This document shows positions 14,674 through 23,354 of a stretch of 39,559 nt of DNA, in pieces. Origin of the DNA: Prolixibacteraceae bacterium (GTDB lineage Bacteria; Bacteroidota; Bacteroidia; Bacteroidales; Prolixibacteraceae); assembly GCA_019163175.1 (NCBI GenBank), contig JAFLKN010000071.1, positions 1-39,559 on the forward strand, given 5' to 3'. A program made the translations under genes and the position numbers. The notes under the pieces are model-generated. The model made no database searches. It was not told where the DNA came from and saw only the letters and a program-made list of their open reading frames with translations. The number at the start of each line of letters is the position of its first letter. Position 1 is the first letter of the stretch.

Positions 14674-15585
14674 ATGGCATCACTAAAAAGTTGGGTAAAA
14701 GCTGCACGTCTGCGAACACTTCCGTTGGCTATGTCGGGCATTTTGATGGGAGCGGCACTTTCGTTTCTTGACAATGGATTTAATTTGACAGTGACTGTTT
14801 TGGCTATCGTTACGGCTTTGTTTATCCAGATTTTCTCGAATTTTGCTAACGATTATGGCGATTCGCAAAAGGGAACCGACAATCAACATCGGGTGGGGCC
14901 GAAGCGAACGGTTCAGAGTGGAGAGATTAGTCCACAGCAAATGAAAGTTGGAATGATTGTTCTGATTTTGCTTAGCCTGACAACCGGAATCTGGCTGATT
15001 GCTGAAGGAACCAAAGGCCTTGACATTACTACTTTTCTGTTGTTTCTGGTGTTCGGAGTTGTGGCACTGATTGCAGCTTATCGTTATACCGCAGGAAGTA
15101 ATCCATACGGATACGCTGGTTTTGGCGATATTGCAGTATTTCTGTTTTTCGGAATTTTGCCGGTTGCCGGAACCTATTTTCTTAATAGTCATCAACTTTC
15201 AGCTGAAATTTTTCTTCCAGCGTTAAGCATTGGGTTTTTTAGTACTGGTGTTTTGAACCTTAACAACATGCGCGACATTGAGAACGACCGCAACTCAGGA
15301 AAAAATACAGTGGTAGTGCGTATGGGAAGTTCAAAAAGTAAAATCTATCATTTCTGGCTGATTCTAACCGGCTTATTGACTTCTGTACTATTTGTAGTTT
15401 TGAATGGAAAGTCAACTCTTCATTGGCTTTTTCTACTGTCTTTTCCCCTGTTTCTGAATGATCTGATGCAGATCAGTAAAATAACCTCACCTAAAAAATT
15501 CGATCCTTTCCTAAAAAAATTATCGTTGGCTACTTTGTTGTTCACCGTGCTGTTTGGCTTGGGGATTATACTGAGTCATTCATAG
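14674..15585 (+). CDS. menA: 1,4-dihydroxy-2-naphthoate polyprenyltransferase
   Basis: 303 residues, UbiA superfamily, about eight or nine membrane helices. Both Asp-rich prenyl-diphosphate sites are present: NDYGDSQKGTD (about residues 67-77, followed by HRVGPKRTVQSG) and NNMRDIENDRNSGK in the second half. It joins a polyprenyl chain to DHNA to give demethylmenaquinone in the inner membrane. It is the last gene of the rightward men cluster and convergent with upp. Confidence 0.93.
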   Translation: MASLKSWVKAARLRTLPLAMSGILMGAALSFLDNGFNLTVTVLAIVTALFIQIFSNFANDYGDSQKGTDNQHRVGPKRTVQSGEISPQQMKVGMIVLILLSLTTGIWLIAEGTKGLDITTFLLFLVFGVVALIAAYRYTAGSNPYGYAGFGDIAVFLFFGILPVAGTYFLNSHQLSAEIFLPALSIGFFSTGVLNLNNMRDIENDRNSGKNTVVVRMGSSKSKIYHFWLILTGLLTSVLFVVLNGKSTLHWLFLLSFPLFLNDLMQISKITSPKKFDPFLKKLSLATLLFTVLFGLGIILSHS

Positions 15586-15694
15586 TCAATCCTTAATGGC
15601 CAAAGATTATTTGCATTATTTACTGCAAATTACAACAATTGATGACCTTGCTTTAATGATTATAAATGCCAGGATAACAAGGAATGACAGGAGT

Positions 15695-16357
15695 TTAATG
15701 TGAATCAATCTTTGCTCCGAATGCTAAATCGCCAGCATCGCCTAGTCCTGGAACAATATACGACATGGGTGTCATTTCGGGATCAACTGCGCCAATCCAT
15801 AAGGTAACATTTTCAGCAGTGATATTTTTGACTACATGCGCAACTCCCTGAGCACTGGCAATAACTGCAACTAAATGTACATGTTTGGGAGCTCCTTTTT
15901 GAAGCAGTGCGTGATAGCCAATTTCCATTGAAGCTCCTGAAGCCAGCATCGGATCAGAAAGAATAAGATCCTTTCCATCGAGCGATGGAGAGGCCAGATA
16001 TTCGAATTCGATGTGGAATTCACCAGCTTCGTCGTATTTCCGGTAAGCCGAAATAAATGCATTTTCGGCGCGATCAAAAATGTTCAGTAATCCTTGCTGT
16101 ACGGGTAAACCGGCACGTAAAATGGTAGCAAGAACCGGGTGTTGTACAAGGGTAGAAACAGGTGCTATTCCGAGCGGAGTTTTTATGTCGGTAGTTTCGT
16201 AATCCATTACCTTGCTGATTTCGTAGGCAAAAATTTCGCCCAGACGCTGCAGGTTTTTGCGGAAACGCATTGGATCTTTTTGAATTACTTCACAGCGGAT
16301 TTCAGAAATGAACTGGTTGAAAATGGAATTCGATTCCCCAAGTATGATTACCTTCAT
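15695..16357 (-). CDS. upp: Uracil phosphoribosyltransferase
   Basis: 220 residues. The PRPP-binding segment SDPMLASGAS (134-143) and the uracil-binding C-terminal block GLGDAGDLAFG (204-214) are present; RAGLPVQQGL (81-90) is also characteristic. It salvages uracil to UMP using PRPP, in the cytoplasm. PRPP loop residues differ slightly from the enterobacterial ATGGS version, as in other Bacteroidota. It lies 55 bp after the end of the seven-gene operon and could be read through from it. Confidence 0.93.
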   Translation of the reverse strand: MKVIILGESNSIFNQFISEIRCEVIQKDPMRFRKNLQRLGEIFAYEISKVMDYETTDIKTPLGIAPVSTLVQHPVLATILRAGLPVQQGLLNIFDRAENAFISAYRKYDEAGEFHIEFEYLASPSLDGKDLILSDPMLASGASMEIGYHALLQKGAPKHVHLVAVIASAQGVAHVVKNITAENVTLWIGAVDPEMTPMSYIVPGLGDAGDLAFGAKIDSH

Positions 16358-16412
16358 GATTGAAAAAGTTTGGGCGAAAGTAGTTAAAATATCAATATCT
16401 AGAATTCAAATT

Positions 16413-17507
16413 TTAAGTAAAAACAACATCCCCATCCCCATCTTGTATCTCAGGATATTTCTGATATAAACCTGAAAGTTCTTTGGGAATTGCGATCAAC
16501 CGCCTGACCCTTTTTTTGAACAGAAAGGGATGAGAAACCGAGTTCATTTGTTGTACCAATTTGGGCGAAAAGACAGTTAGTGTAACCGCTTTTTGCCGCA
16601 CTGTTTCGCAATAAATTGCCTTTACAATCAGCGGTGCAGCATCGTCTTCAAAATAAGCATACGGAACTTTCAGGTGTCCATCTCTTACAGAAATGAATAG
16701 TAGTCCGAAGAGTTGGTTCGCACCTTCAATTTTTACAAAATACTGATTGAAATTTTTAACAAGGTGTGAGAAGGGATATTCAATTTGAGAATTTAACTGT
16801 TCATCATTTTGCTTTATCCAGGGATGCTGAATAATCCATTCGAGTTCAGTGCCCGATCTACGTGTAAATTCATTGCCGGAATGGGTTTCGATGAACTTAT
16901 TCAATTCCGGATTCAGCGCTGTTAGATAGTCTAATTTAAGGCTGTTGTTCCTGATTTTTGAATGACGTATTTTCTGAAAGGGAATCAATAGGAAATTGAG
17001 GATTTGATCCGTCAGGTTTAGTAAGAATTTCAATTTTCGCAGGGTGGGAAATTTGGCTGGAACCACTTCGTGAAGATTAAATTTCAGGAATCCACGAATT
17101 CCGGGCTCTGTTTCAGGGAAATCGAACCTATTTGTTTTTTCAAGAATACGTTGGGTATGCGGTGTACAATCTGTCATAAACATACGGTGATTGCAAACAG
17201 AAAAAGCCCTCAGGAATAATGGAATTGCAAGGTGCTTTCCTTTTTCCGGATCGACCCACCAGCAAGAGTTTGAACTTGCGGGCTGGGTGGCATCGCCGTG
17301 TATAAAATCGGGAAGTAATCCGACCAGACCTGTCAAAGTGTTATTTTCGTGTGCAATAATTAGGGCAATGTCTTCCGGATTTGCACGTGGATTTTTCGAT
17401 TGCGCAGTTGCCCGTAGAAAAGTTATTGGCTTGGGCGATAGATTTTGCCAGAGATTTCCGGCAACAAAATCAGGCAATCCGGCAACTGTTATTTCGGTAA
17501 TCTGCAT
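16413..17507 (-). CDS. Large acyltransferase-like protein (GNAT-type), last operon gene
   Basis: 364 residues from ATG at 17507; this start overlaps the carrier-protein stop by one base (TAATG), giving tight coupling, so I prefer it to an upstream ATG that would overlap more. The N-terminal half contains a GNAT-like region: a beta-strand LTGLVGLLPDF, then WWVDPEKGKHLAIPLFLRAF in place of the acetyl-CoA loop, and a following MFMTDCTPHTQRILEKTNRFDF. A second divergent GNAT-like half (about 200-360) is suggested by similar strand and helix spacing. Given its fusion-like coupling to the carrier protein, it may accept the acyl chain from the carrier. The exact function is unknown. Confidence 0.6.
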   Translation of the reverse strand: MQITEITVAGLPDFVAGNLWQNLSPKPITFLRATAQSKNPRANPEDIALIIAHENNTLTGLVGLLPDFIHGDATQPASSNSCWWVDPEKGKHLAIPLFLRAFSVCNHRMFMTDCTPHTQRILEKTNRFDFPETEPGIRGFLKFNLHEVVPAKFPTLRKLKFLLNLTDQILNFLLIPFQKIRHSKIRNNSLKLDYLTALNPELNKFIETHSGNEFTRRSGTELEWIIQHPWIKQNDEQLNSQIEYPFSHLVKNFNQYFVKIEGANQLFGLLFISVRDGHLKVPYAYFEDDAAPLIVKAIYCETVRQKAVTLTVFSPKLVQQMNSVSHPFLFKKRVRRLIAIPKELSGLYQKYPEIQDGDGDVVFT

Positions 17508-17746
17508 TATGCTTGTTTTGCTTGTACGCAATCAACAAAATCGCCAATCGAGCTGATCCCAATGATTTCCATAATATCGAATGTGACTCCAAATTCCCTT
17601 TCGATGCTGGCGATGAGGGTGACATGGGTCATTGAGTCCCACTTTTCGAGGTCAGTGGCCGCCGTTTTTTCAGTAATGACAGTGCATTCACCAAATATCG
17701 TTTGACAAATAGATTCTATTCTGGAGAAAATTTCTGATCTGCTCAT
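17507..17746 (-). CDS. Free acyl/peptidyl carrier protein
   Basis: 79 residues with the four-helix carrier-protein pattern. The phosphopantetheine attachment site is S38 in KWDSMTHVTLIASIEREF, the usual DS(M/L) motif at the start of helix II, and acidic EREFGVTF follows. It is not the fatty-acid AcpP: the sequence is less acidic and its genetic partners are an adenylation enzyme and acyltransferases. Overlaps of 4 nt with the GNAT upstream and 1 nt with the gene downstream show one operon. A phosphopantetheinyl transferase is not in the window and must act in trans. Confidence 0.88.
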   Translation of the reverse strand: MSRSEIFSRIESICQTIFGECTVITEKTAATDLEKWDSMTHVTLIASIEREFGVTFDIMEIIGISSIGDFVDCVQAKQA

Positions 17747-18513
17747 ATATTCGATTTTAAATACCGGTACAAAAAGAATTGATTTATGGGCTGAAAGCCG
17801 AATTTTAAATACATGGGTTCGCCCGATTGTGTTGCGTGTAAAATTACCGGTTTTTTTGATTTTTGTGCGAGTTGCGATAGAATATGATGAACTAACAGAC
17901 TGGCAAATCCCTGCTTTTGAGCTGATTTTTCAGTAGCAATCAAATACAATCCGGTAGATTCTGTCGATTCAAAAACCAGGATAGTGCTTACACCGATTCC
18001 ATCCTTTTGCATCAGATAGGCATCAAATTCGGGTAAGGCAGTCAAACTTTTCAGCAGAGACTCCTCCATCCTTAGAGGAGATACTAATTCTGTATTCACA
18101 ATTTTTAGCCATTGTTCAAGCTCCGATACACTTTCAGGTTTTACGATTTCGATTGCATCGGGCAGTTCTTGCGGAGTGAGGTTTTGCAAATTGGAGAGCA
18201 CCATTCCTTTCCATGCAGTAAACGGATAAAAACCTTGCTGCCTGAGAAAAGGATCGATCTGGCGAATGTTTTCATCGCCTGCAATTAGCAGTTCAGGCAA
18301 TTGACCGGACTTGACTTTCTCGGAAAAAGTTGATGATACGTCGGGTACAATAATGTTTTGATCGACCTGATATACCAAACGGGGCCAATATCCGGAGGCA
18401 TTTTTTGAAACAGACCAATGTTTCTGTTTGTCAGTTTCCAGGCCACAGATTTGACTGATCGAATCGTAAAACTCGTATAAATTGCTCCCGATATGTTTGG
18501 CGATGCTATTCAT
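17743..18513 (-). CDS. GNAT-family acyltransferase
   Basis: 256 residues. The C-terminal part is a recognisable GNAT domain: strand TGLYLIATEKSAQ, then the CoA-pyrophosphate loop QKQGFASLLVHHIL (Q-x-x-G-x-A), and YLKFGFQPINQFFLYRYL at the end. The N-terminal 110 residues look like a degenerate second GNAT half. It overlaps the adenylation gene by 8 nt and the carrier gene by 4 nt. The substrate is unknown; likely roles are transfer of the carrier-bound (amino)acyl group or N-acylation of it. Confidence 0.75.
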   Translation of the reverse strand: MNSIAKHIGSNLYEFYDSISQICGLETDKQKHWSVSKNASGYWPRLVYQVDQNIIVPDVSSTFSEKVKSGQLPELLIAGDENIRQIDPFLRQQGFYPFTAWKGMVLSNLQNLTPQELPDAIEIVKPESVSELEQWLKIVNTELVSPLRMEESLLKSLTALPEFDAYLMQKDGIGVSTILVFESTESTGLYLIATEKSAQKQGFASLLVHHILSQLAQKSKKPVILHATQSGEPMYLKFGFQPINQFFLYRYLKSNI

Positions 18514-20005
18514 AAATCAGGTTTGAGTAATCCTCAAAGAGGCGTGATTTGTCAATTTTACCGTTTGAATTAAGCGGAAATTGGCCAATGCTGATTATTT
18601 TTTCGGGAATGAAAATGGCCGGTAGAACAGCCCGGAGTTTATCTTTTAGAATCTCAGGCGAGATTTCGATTTTCTCGACAAACGCAACAATGCCTGTAGT
18701 TCCTGTTCTCGACTGGTATCCGGATACTTTGGATTTTAACCCATTGGCTACTTCGCTGATGGCCAGTTCGATCTCTGCCGGTTCAATCCGGTATCCGCTA
18801 ATCTTCAACTGATCATCTTTCCGACCGCAAAAGAATAAATATCCACCTTCATCCTGAATAACCAAATCGCCACTGCGGTAATATTTCTCCTGAATACCAT
18901 TTTCGTTATGCACAAAAAAAGTGCTGTAATCGGCTTTTGAAACGGAAATGTAGCCCTCCATAACCTGATCGCCTCCAATGCAGAGTTCTCCCTTTTCGCC
19001 ACAGCCAACGATTTCGTCATTTTCATCCAGAATTAAAATGTTGACGGTTTTTAAAGGTTTCCCAATCGAAATAGCCCCATTGTAAATCCGCTCCTGAAGT
19101 TGATCGATTTCGGTCCGGTGAATGGTGCAGGTAATGGTGGTTTCGGTAGGTCCGTATATGTTTGATATTTCAGCATTTGGTACGCACAAAGCCCAGTCTG
19201 AAATCAAATTGAAAGGCAAGGATTCGCCTCCAAAATGGGAGTGTTTCAGCGCATTGAACCGAAGTGATTTTAAGTAGGGGCGAAGATAATGAAGAACGGA
19301 AGGTGTAAATTGAGTCCAGGTAATTTGCTGTTCCTGAAGTATTTTTACTATCGAAAGGTATTTAATACTCCTTGGAGGAATGGTATAAACGCTTGCGCCA
19401 AGCAACAAAGGAATAACATATCCGGTAAATGCAGCATCGGAGGTGAGGTCGTACGTTTGCAGGAACCGATCTGCTGAAGTTAAATCAGGATAGAGTTCCA
19501 GAAACCCTTCAACAAAAGCATTTAGATTTTTAACGTTGATCGGGACTCCTTTAGGTTTGCCCGTACTTCCGGAAGTAAAAAGAATGTACGCACGATCGGA
19601 CTGCAAAGAAACTGCTTGCGTTATGGTGCTTTTCAGACCTTTATTGCACAGCGTTTCTGCCTGAAATTCATGCGCTGAAAGTTCTGTTTCCGAATCGAAA
19701 ATGTACTTTAATCCTGATAGTTGAATTTTTTCTGCATTAACAGGTGCTGGGTGATGCGGATGAAGCGGCACAAAATAACATCCTGAGAACCAGATAGCAA
19801 AAATAGCCGCAAAGGTTTCAATCGAGTTGTGGCAAATTACCCCGACCGGAATGCCTGTGTCACCAACGTATTCCTGTAACATAATCTGGCTTCCATTGAT
19901 GTACTCAACGAATTCACGATAGGAATAAAACCTTCCTTCGATGCAGAACGCATTTTTTGAGGCATTCTCAGAAAAGCTGGCATTAAATTTCTCCCAAAGA
20001 TTCAT
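18506..20005 (-). CDS. Stand-alone amino-acid-type adenylation enzyme
   Basis: 499 residues, ANL superfamily, with all core motifs: A3 FTSGSTGKPKG (143-153), A5 NIYGPTETT (282-290), A7 YRSGDL (376-381), A8 GRKDDQLKISGYRIEP (394-409) and catalytic K483 in NSNGKIDK. D186 in YDLT corresponds to the Asp that holds the alpha-amino group in NRPS and DltA-type enzymes, so an amino acid is the likeliest substrate. No carrier or condensation domain is fused; the free carrier protein is two genes downstream. DltA (D-Ala activation) is the nearest known parallel, but DltB/DltD are absent. It is not MenE: the men genes are in another operon and the motifs are amino-acid type. Confidence 0.85.
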   Translation of the reverse strand: MNLWEKFNASFSENASKNAFCIEGRFYSYREFVEYINGSQIMLQEYVGDTGIPVGVICHNSIETFAAIFAIWFSGCYFVPLHPHHPAPVNAEKIQLSGLKYIFDSETELSAHEFQAETLCNKGLKSTITQAVSLQSDRAYILFTSGSTGKPKGVPINVKNLNAFVEGFLELYPDLTSADRFLQTYDLTSDAAFTGYVIPLLLGASVYTIPPRSIKYLSIVKILQEQQITWTQFTPSVLHYLRPYLKSLRFNALKHSHFGGESLPFNLISDWALCVPNAEISNIYGPTETTITCTIHRTEIDQLQERIYNGAISIGKPLKTVNILILDENDEIVGCGEKGELCIGGDQVMEGYISVSKADYSTFFVHNENGIQEKYYRSGDLVIQDEGGYLFFCGRKDDQLKISGYRIEPAEIELAISEVANGLKSKVSGYQSRTGTTGIVAFVEKIEISPEILKDKLRAVLPAIFIPEKIISIGQFPLNSNGKIDKSRLFEDYSNLIYE

Positions 20006-21030
20006 TGTCGTCGAACTTTATTTTTCCCCAAAATTGTTTTTAAATAATACCAGATGTATTCTGTTCGGATAAGTTGTTTCGCATTGCTGAAATTCCCGGA
20101 TTCCATCGGGATGCGTTGAATGTGATTGGCTATATGCTCGTCTTTGATTCCGGCCGTTCCAAAACTCAAATCCCAGATTTTTGATTGATTGGCCTTCTCA
20201 AAAACGGAATCAAGCACTTTAAAGTCGGTAAACGGAAAGGCAAAAGTCTTTAATTCAGGATTTATTTCCTGAATAAGAAAGTACATGCTTGCTATTATTT
20301 GTCGGTAAATTTCTTCTTCCGAAGAAAGGAAAAATTCACGATGATCCATGCTGTGTGCTCCGATTAAAAAACCGTCAGCCTGCAATTCTTTAATTTGCGC
20401 CATAGTCATGTAGGGCTGATGGCTTGTCAGAAAATGATTAAAGTCGATACTGAAGATTGCTGCGACACGATCGAGCAGCGGATGATCCGTGTATACTGCC
20501 CGGCGAAGAAATTCCTGGAGATTTTTACTGGGTTGCTCTTGTTTTACGAGGAGTTCTGCTTCCTTCTGTTCCGCTAGTTTAAATTGATTTTCATTTATAG
20601 CCTTTAAAATCAAACTTGCTTTGTGGCGATGGAAAAGTGATTTATTATCGACGAACGATGGATTTATAAAAAAAGCAGCATCGATACCTTTTCGTTTCAG
20701 GATCGGAGCAATTATATGAAAACACTCAGCCAGTCCGTCATCGAATGTTGGAAAGAACAACTTTGGCCTTAATATCTCGGGTTGCTGCGAATACTGCAGA
20801 ACATCTTTTATTGACGCCGATTTGAAGTTTTTCAATAAAAAGTCAAGGTCACGTTCAAATTCAGAAACTGTTGGAACACGGTACAATTGCGATAAATGCG
20901 AATTCGGAACATCTGAAACTGCGTGCCAGAAAGGGAAAATAAAGCGTTTCCTGTTGAAAGGTATTCCTTTTTCAAGTGGCAGAATTCTGCTTAATGGCGA
21001 TAGTGTATTTTTGAATCGTGAGTTGCTCAT
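20002..21030 (-). CDS. NodB-type polysaccharide deacetylase
   Basis: 342 residues. NodB homology motifs: TFDDGL (95-100) with the catalytic base and metal Asp pair D97/D98, and GAHSMDH (224-230) with metal ligands H226 and H230; FAFPFTDF is the motif 3 equivalent. A helical insertion of about 75 residues separates motifs 1 and 2. No signal peptide is evident, so it probably works in the cytoplasm on a lipid- or nucleotide-linked sugar, or on a small molecule. It overlaps the adenylation gene by 4 nt. Freeing an amino group on a sugar would make an acceptor for the neighbouring acyltransferases. Confidence 0.85.
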   Translation of the reverse strand: MSNSRFKNTLSPLSRILPLEKGIPFNRKRFIFPFWHAVSDVPNSHLSQLYRVPTVSEFERDLDFLLKNFKSASIKDVLQYSQQPEILRPKLFFPTFDDGLAECFHIIAPILKRKGIDAAFFINPSFVDNKSLFHRHKASLILKAINENQFKLAEQKEAELLVKQEQPSKNLQEFLRRAVYTDHPLLDRVAAIFSIDFNHFLTSHQPYMTMAQIKELQADGFLIGAHSMDHREFFLSSEEEIYRQIIASMYFLIQEINPELKTFAFPFTDFKVLDSVFEKANQSKIWDLSFGTAGIKDEHIANHIQRIPMESGNFSNAKQLIRTEYIWYYLKTILGKNKVRRQ

Positions 21031-21037
21031 CGGGTTT

Positions 21038-21952
21038 CTATTTTATCAACCACCGCAAAGGGATGGGCAACCGGTTTAATTTCAAACTGTAATAATGTTC
21101 CGTTTGGGCGCCAAAGCCTGCATAAAATCTGGCGATTCCCGGAATGGACGATCCTTCAAAGTCGAGGGTTAAATCAGTGCCGGAATGTTCCCGGATAAAC
21201 TGATCGACGATCTGGTACATTGAACTGTTCGCTTTTCCTTCGTTCGACGAGGCGGCATTCAGATAAGTAACTCGCTGTCCTGCAACTAAAAAAAATGCAG
21301 CAGAACAAAGTATATTCTCCTGACTATAGGCCGCATAAATCATTCCTTTCCCATGGCTTGTTCCGTATTCAATCAACCGTTTTAAAGTTTGCATCGATGG
21401 CTTGGAAAGTTTATTCTCAGTCGCCAGATTTTTCAAATCCAGATATTCTTTGGTCTGCAATCCTTTAATTACAACTACTTTGTTGTCTTCGGCTTTTCGA
21501 ATTTGACGGCGGGTATGTTTCGAGAAATTATTCTTCAGTTCGTCGTAGGTTGAGCTCAGGTTCAGGATGAGATTTGTACGTTGGCTAAGGTGAAAACCAT
21601 CGGGAATATCAGATGAATGATTGGAGTTTAATTGAATAGCCACGTAGCTAAAATGCTCTTTAATGTAATTCATAAAGATATGTTGAACCGATCCGCTTGC
21701 TTCAGGAAAAATACCATGTTGTTGGGCAAAAATGGGTTGAAGTAGAAAATTAATACCGAGTTTTTTCCTGATGTTTAAAGGCATGATAAAATCGTAATCT
21801 CCAATGATTAGGCCATCCCATCCGGGAGAAATCAGATCAAGGTAATCGGATTGGGCGTACACTAACGGAACGACTGCGCGGGCAACACATGAATCCCATT
21901 TGCCGTAATCAACATCCTTATTTTTTACCAGTCTGACTTCAGGATTGCTCAT
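21038..21952 (-). CDS. FemAB-like (BioF2-type) acyltransferase
   Basis: 304 residues. The central KHTRRQIRKAE segment and the C-terminal LDFEGSSIPGIARFYAGFGA block are the hallmarks of the FemAB-like Acetyltransf_6 family, which includes peptidoglycan-bridge aminoacyl transferases and exosortase-associated FemAB proteins. Such enzymes move an aminoacyl group to an amine acceptor, classically from aminoacyl-tRNA. Here an amino-acid adenylation enzyme plus carrier protein in the same operon suggests a carrier-bound donor. It overlaps the gene upstream by 14 nt and is 7 bp before the deacetylase. Confidence 0.8.
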   Translation of the reverse strand: MSNPEVRLVKNKDVDYGKWDSCVARAVVPLVYAQSDYLDLISPGWDGLIIGDYDFIMPLNIRKKLGINFLLQPIFAQQHGIFPEASGSVQHIFMNYIKEHFSYVAIQLNSNHSSDIPDGFHLSQRTNLILNLSSTYDELKNNFSKHTRRQIRKAEDNKVVVIKGLQTKEYLDLKNLATENKLSKPSMQTLKRLIEYGTSHGKGMIYAAYSQENILCSAAFFLVAGQRVTYLNAASSNEGKANSSMYQIVDQFIREHSGTDLTLDFEGSSIPGIARFYAGFGAQTEHYYSLKLNRLPIPLRWLIK

Positions 21953-23282
21953 AGGTATATTTTAATCCCGTTTCCTTAATCTGTTCAAAAACTTTCCGCC
22001 AACCCGCCCACTGGCCTGATTCTTTGAGCGACTCATTATGCCACAAACTAATAAACGTTCCATCAACTTTTTTTACTTCAAGCATGAGCTCTTCTATTAG
22101 CTGACTGGCTTTTTCAGGATTGAGGTGCATATAATTTTTTAAAGTCACATCCATAACCTGAAACGGAAAAATCATTAATTCAGTACACTGGTTTTTACTA
22201 AGATCGAAAAATGGGAATGGAGTACAGGTTCCGGCACGGAATCCGGTCAGACTGGCAAAACCCATGGTATAATCGTTGGCAATGCCCAATTTCAGAAGAT
22301 TTTGATAGGTCTTCGGGAATCTGAGTTTCAGGTAGTGCTGGCGGCTCTGTGTAACCGGATGATCAATGATGTCTTCCAAACGGTCTTTTTCTTTTTCGAA
22401 CAACCAAATTTTTTGGTTTGATGCAAATGAAGGATGTATGCCGACATCGCAAACCGAAGATATATTGGAAATTAATTGCCTGAAATTTTTGTTTTTGTGT
22501 GAAATATTCTTGTCGTATTTGTTTCGATCGCCGACCAGAAAGAAAAACAGAATATATGCCAACTGCCCTTTATAAGTGTCCAGAATATATTTGTAGGTGT
22601 CGTAAGGATCGTTCTGAAGACCAAGAAAAACCACCAATCGCTGTTTCAATTCATTCCATTGGAGGTGCAGCGCTGCTTTCACGATTGCCCCGAATGATAC
22701 GAGCGGACTTTTATTTTTAAATGCCCAGGCATTATCTACGTCAATTGTTGTAAGGAACTGAAAGGATCGCCGTTGAAAGGAAAACTCCGGAAAATGTTTT
22801 GAAATTTGTTTTGCAACAAGGAAGGCCATCAAATCAACTATGGGTTTTTGATGCATTTGCAGTCGCGCCAAAAGGTTTTCAGAATCAGTGAAACGGTCAT
22901 ATTCGTCTGAACTTTCCGAAAGATATTCTTCGTATCGCGTAACCAAATAAAATGTGCAGGCGAACGGATCGAAAGGTAAAAATGAATCAATTGATGTAGG
23001 AAAAAACAATTGTAGTTGCTCGTATTCGATAGATTCAATTTTTTGATCCTCAACTGTGGCTTCGTATAAAAGTGAATGTGAGTGCAGAAATAATCCGGAG
23101 GACAAATTTGTTTGCGAGTAATTTATCTTCGGAAGATCAGATTGTGTGAATTCACTTTGCTTTTGTGTAAAGGAAACTTCGATACCCAAAATTGTTCGAA
23201 AAATAAACCCAAAAGTAAATTCAACCCGTGGAGTAATTTCGGGCACAAAAATTAGAACCGGAGTATGTTGGGCTTTTTCCAC
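21939..23282 (-). CDS. DUF7033-type polysaccharide deacetylase-like protein
   Basis: 447 residues, first gene of the seven-gene operon. The N-terminal 165 residues match the DUF7033-type domain seen in front of Bacteroidota deacetylase folds (LPFDPFACTFYLVTRYEEY). The barrel has TIDVDNAWAF (179-188) as motif 1, GIHPSF with H283 as motif 2, FRAGTCTPFPFFDL near 348-361, and SLWHNESL near the C-terminus. Compared with NodB enzymes the second His of motif 2 is missing (H-P-S-F-A-S), so activity may differ. There is no signal peptide. It starts 72 bp after radC, and a promoter probably lies in that gap. Confidence 0.8.
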   Translation of the reverse strand: MEKAQHTPVLIFVPEITPRVEFTFGFIFRTILGIEVSFTQKQSEFTQSDLPKINYSQTNLSSGLFLHSHSLLYEATVEDQKIESIEYEQLQLFFPTSIDSFLPFDPFACTFYLVTRYEEYLSESSDEYDRFTDSENLLARLQMHQKPIVDLMAFLVAKQISKHFPEFSFQRRSFQFLTTIDVDNAWAFKNKSPLVSFGAIVKAALHLQWNELKQRLVVFLGLQNDPYDTYKYILDTYKGQLAYILFFFLVGDRNKYDKNISHKNKNFRQLISNISSVCDVGIHPSFASNQKIWLFEKEKDRLEDIIDHPVTQSRQHYLKLRFPKTYQNLLKLGIANDYTMGFASLTGFRAGTCTPFPFFDLSKNQCTELMIFPFQVMDVTLKNYMHLNPEKASQLIEELMLEVKKVDGTFISLWHNESLKESGQWAGWRKVFEQIKETGLKYTYEQS

Positions 23283-23354
23283 AAGATAAAATTAGTTTCA
23301 AATTCCGGATTTCAAATACCAGAATAGAGCGATTGGGAAAAAATAAGATTTTAC

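Noticed and set aside
18506-20005. Adenylation enzyme as the missing MenE
   Set aside because: It carries NRPS/DltA-type motifs including the amino-group Asp and is in an operon with a carrier protein and transferases, not with the men genes.
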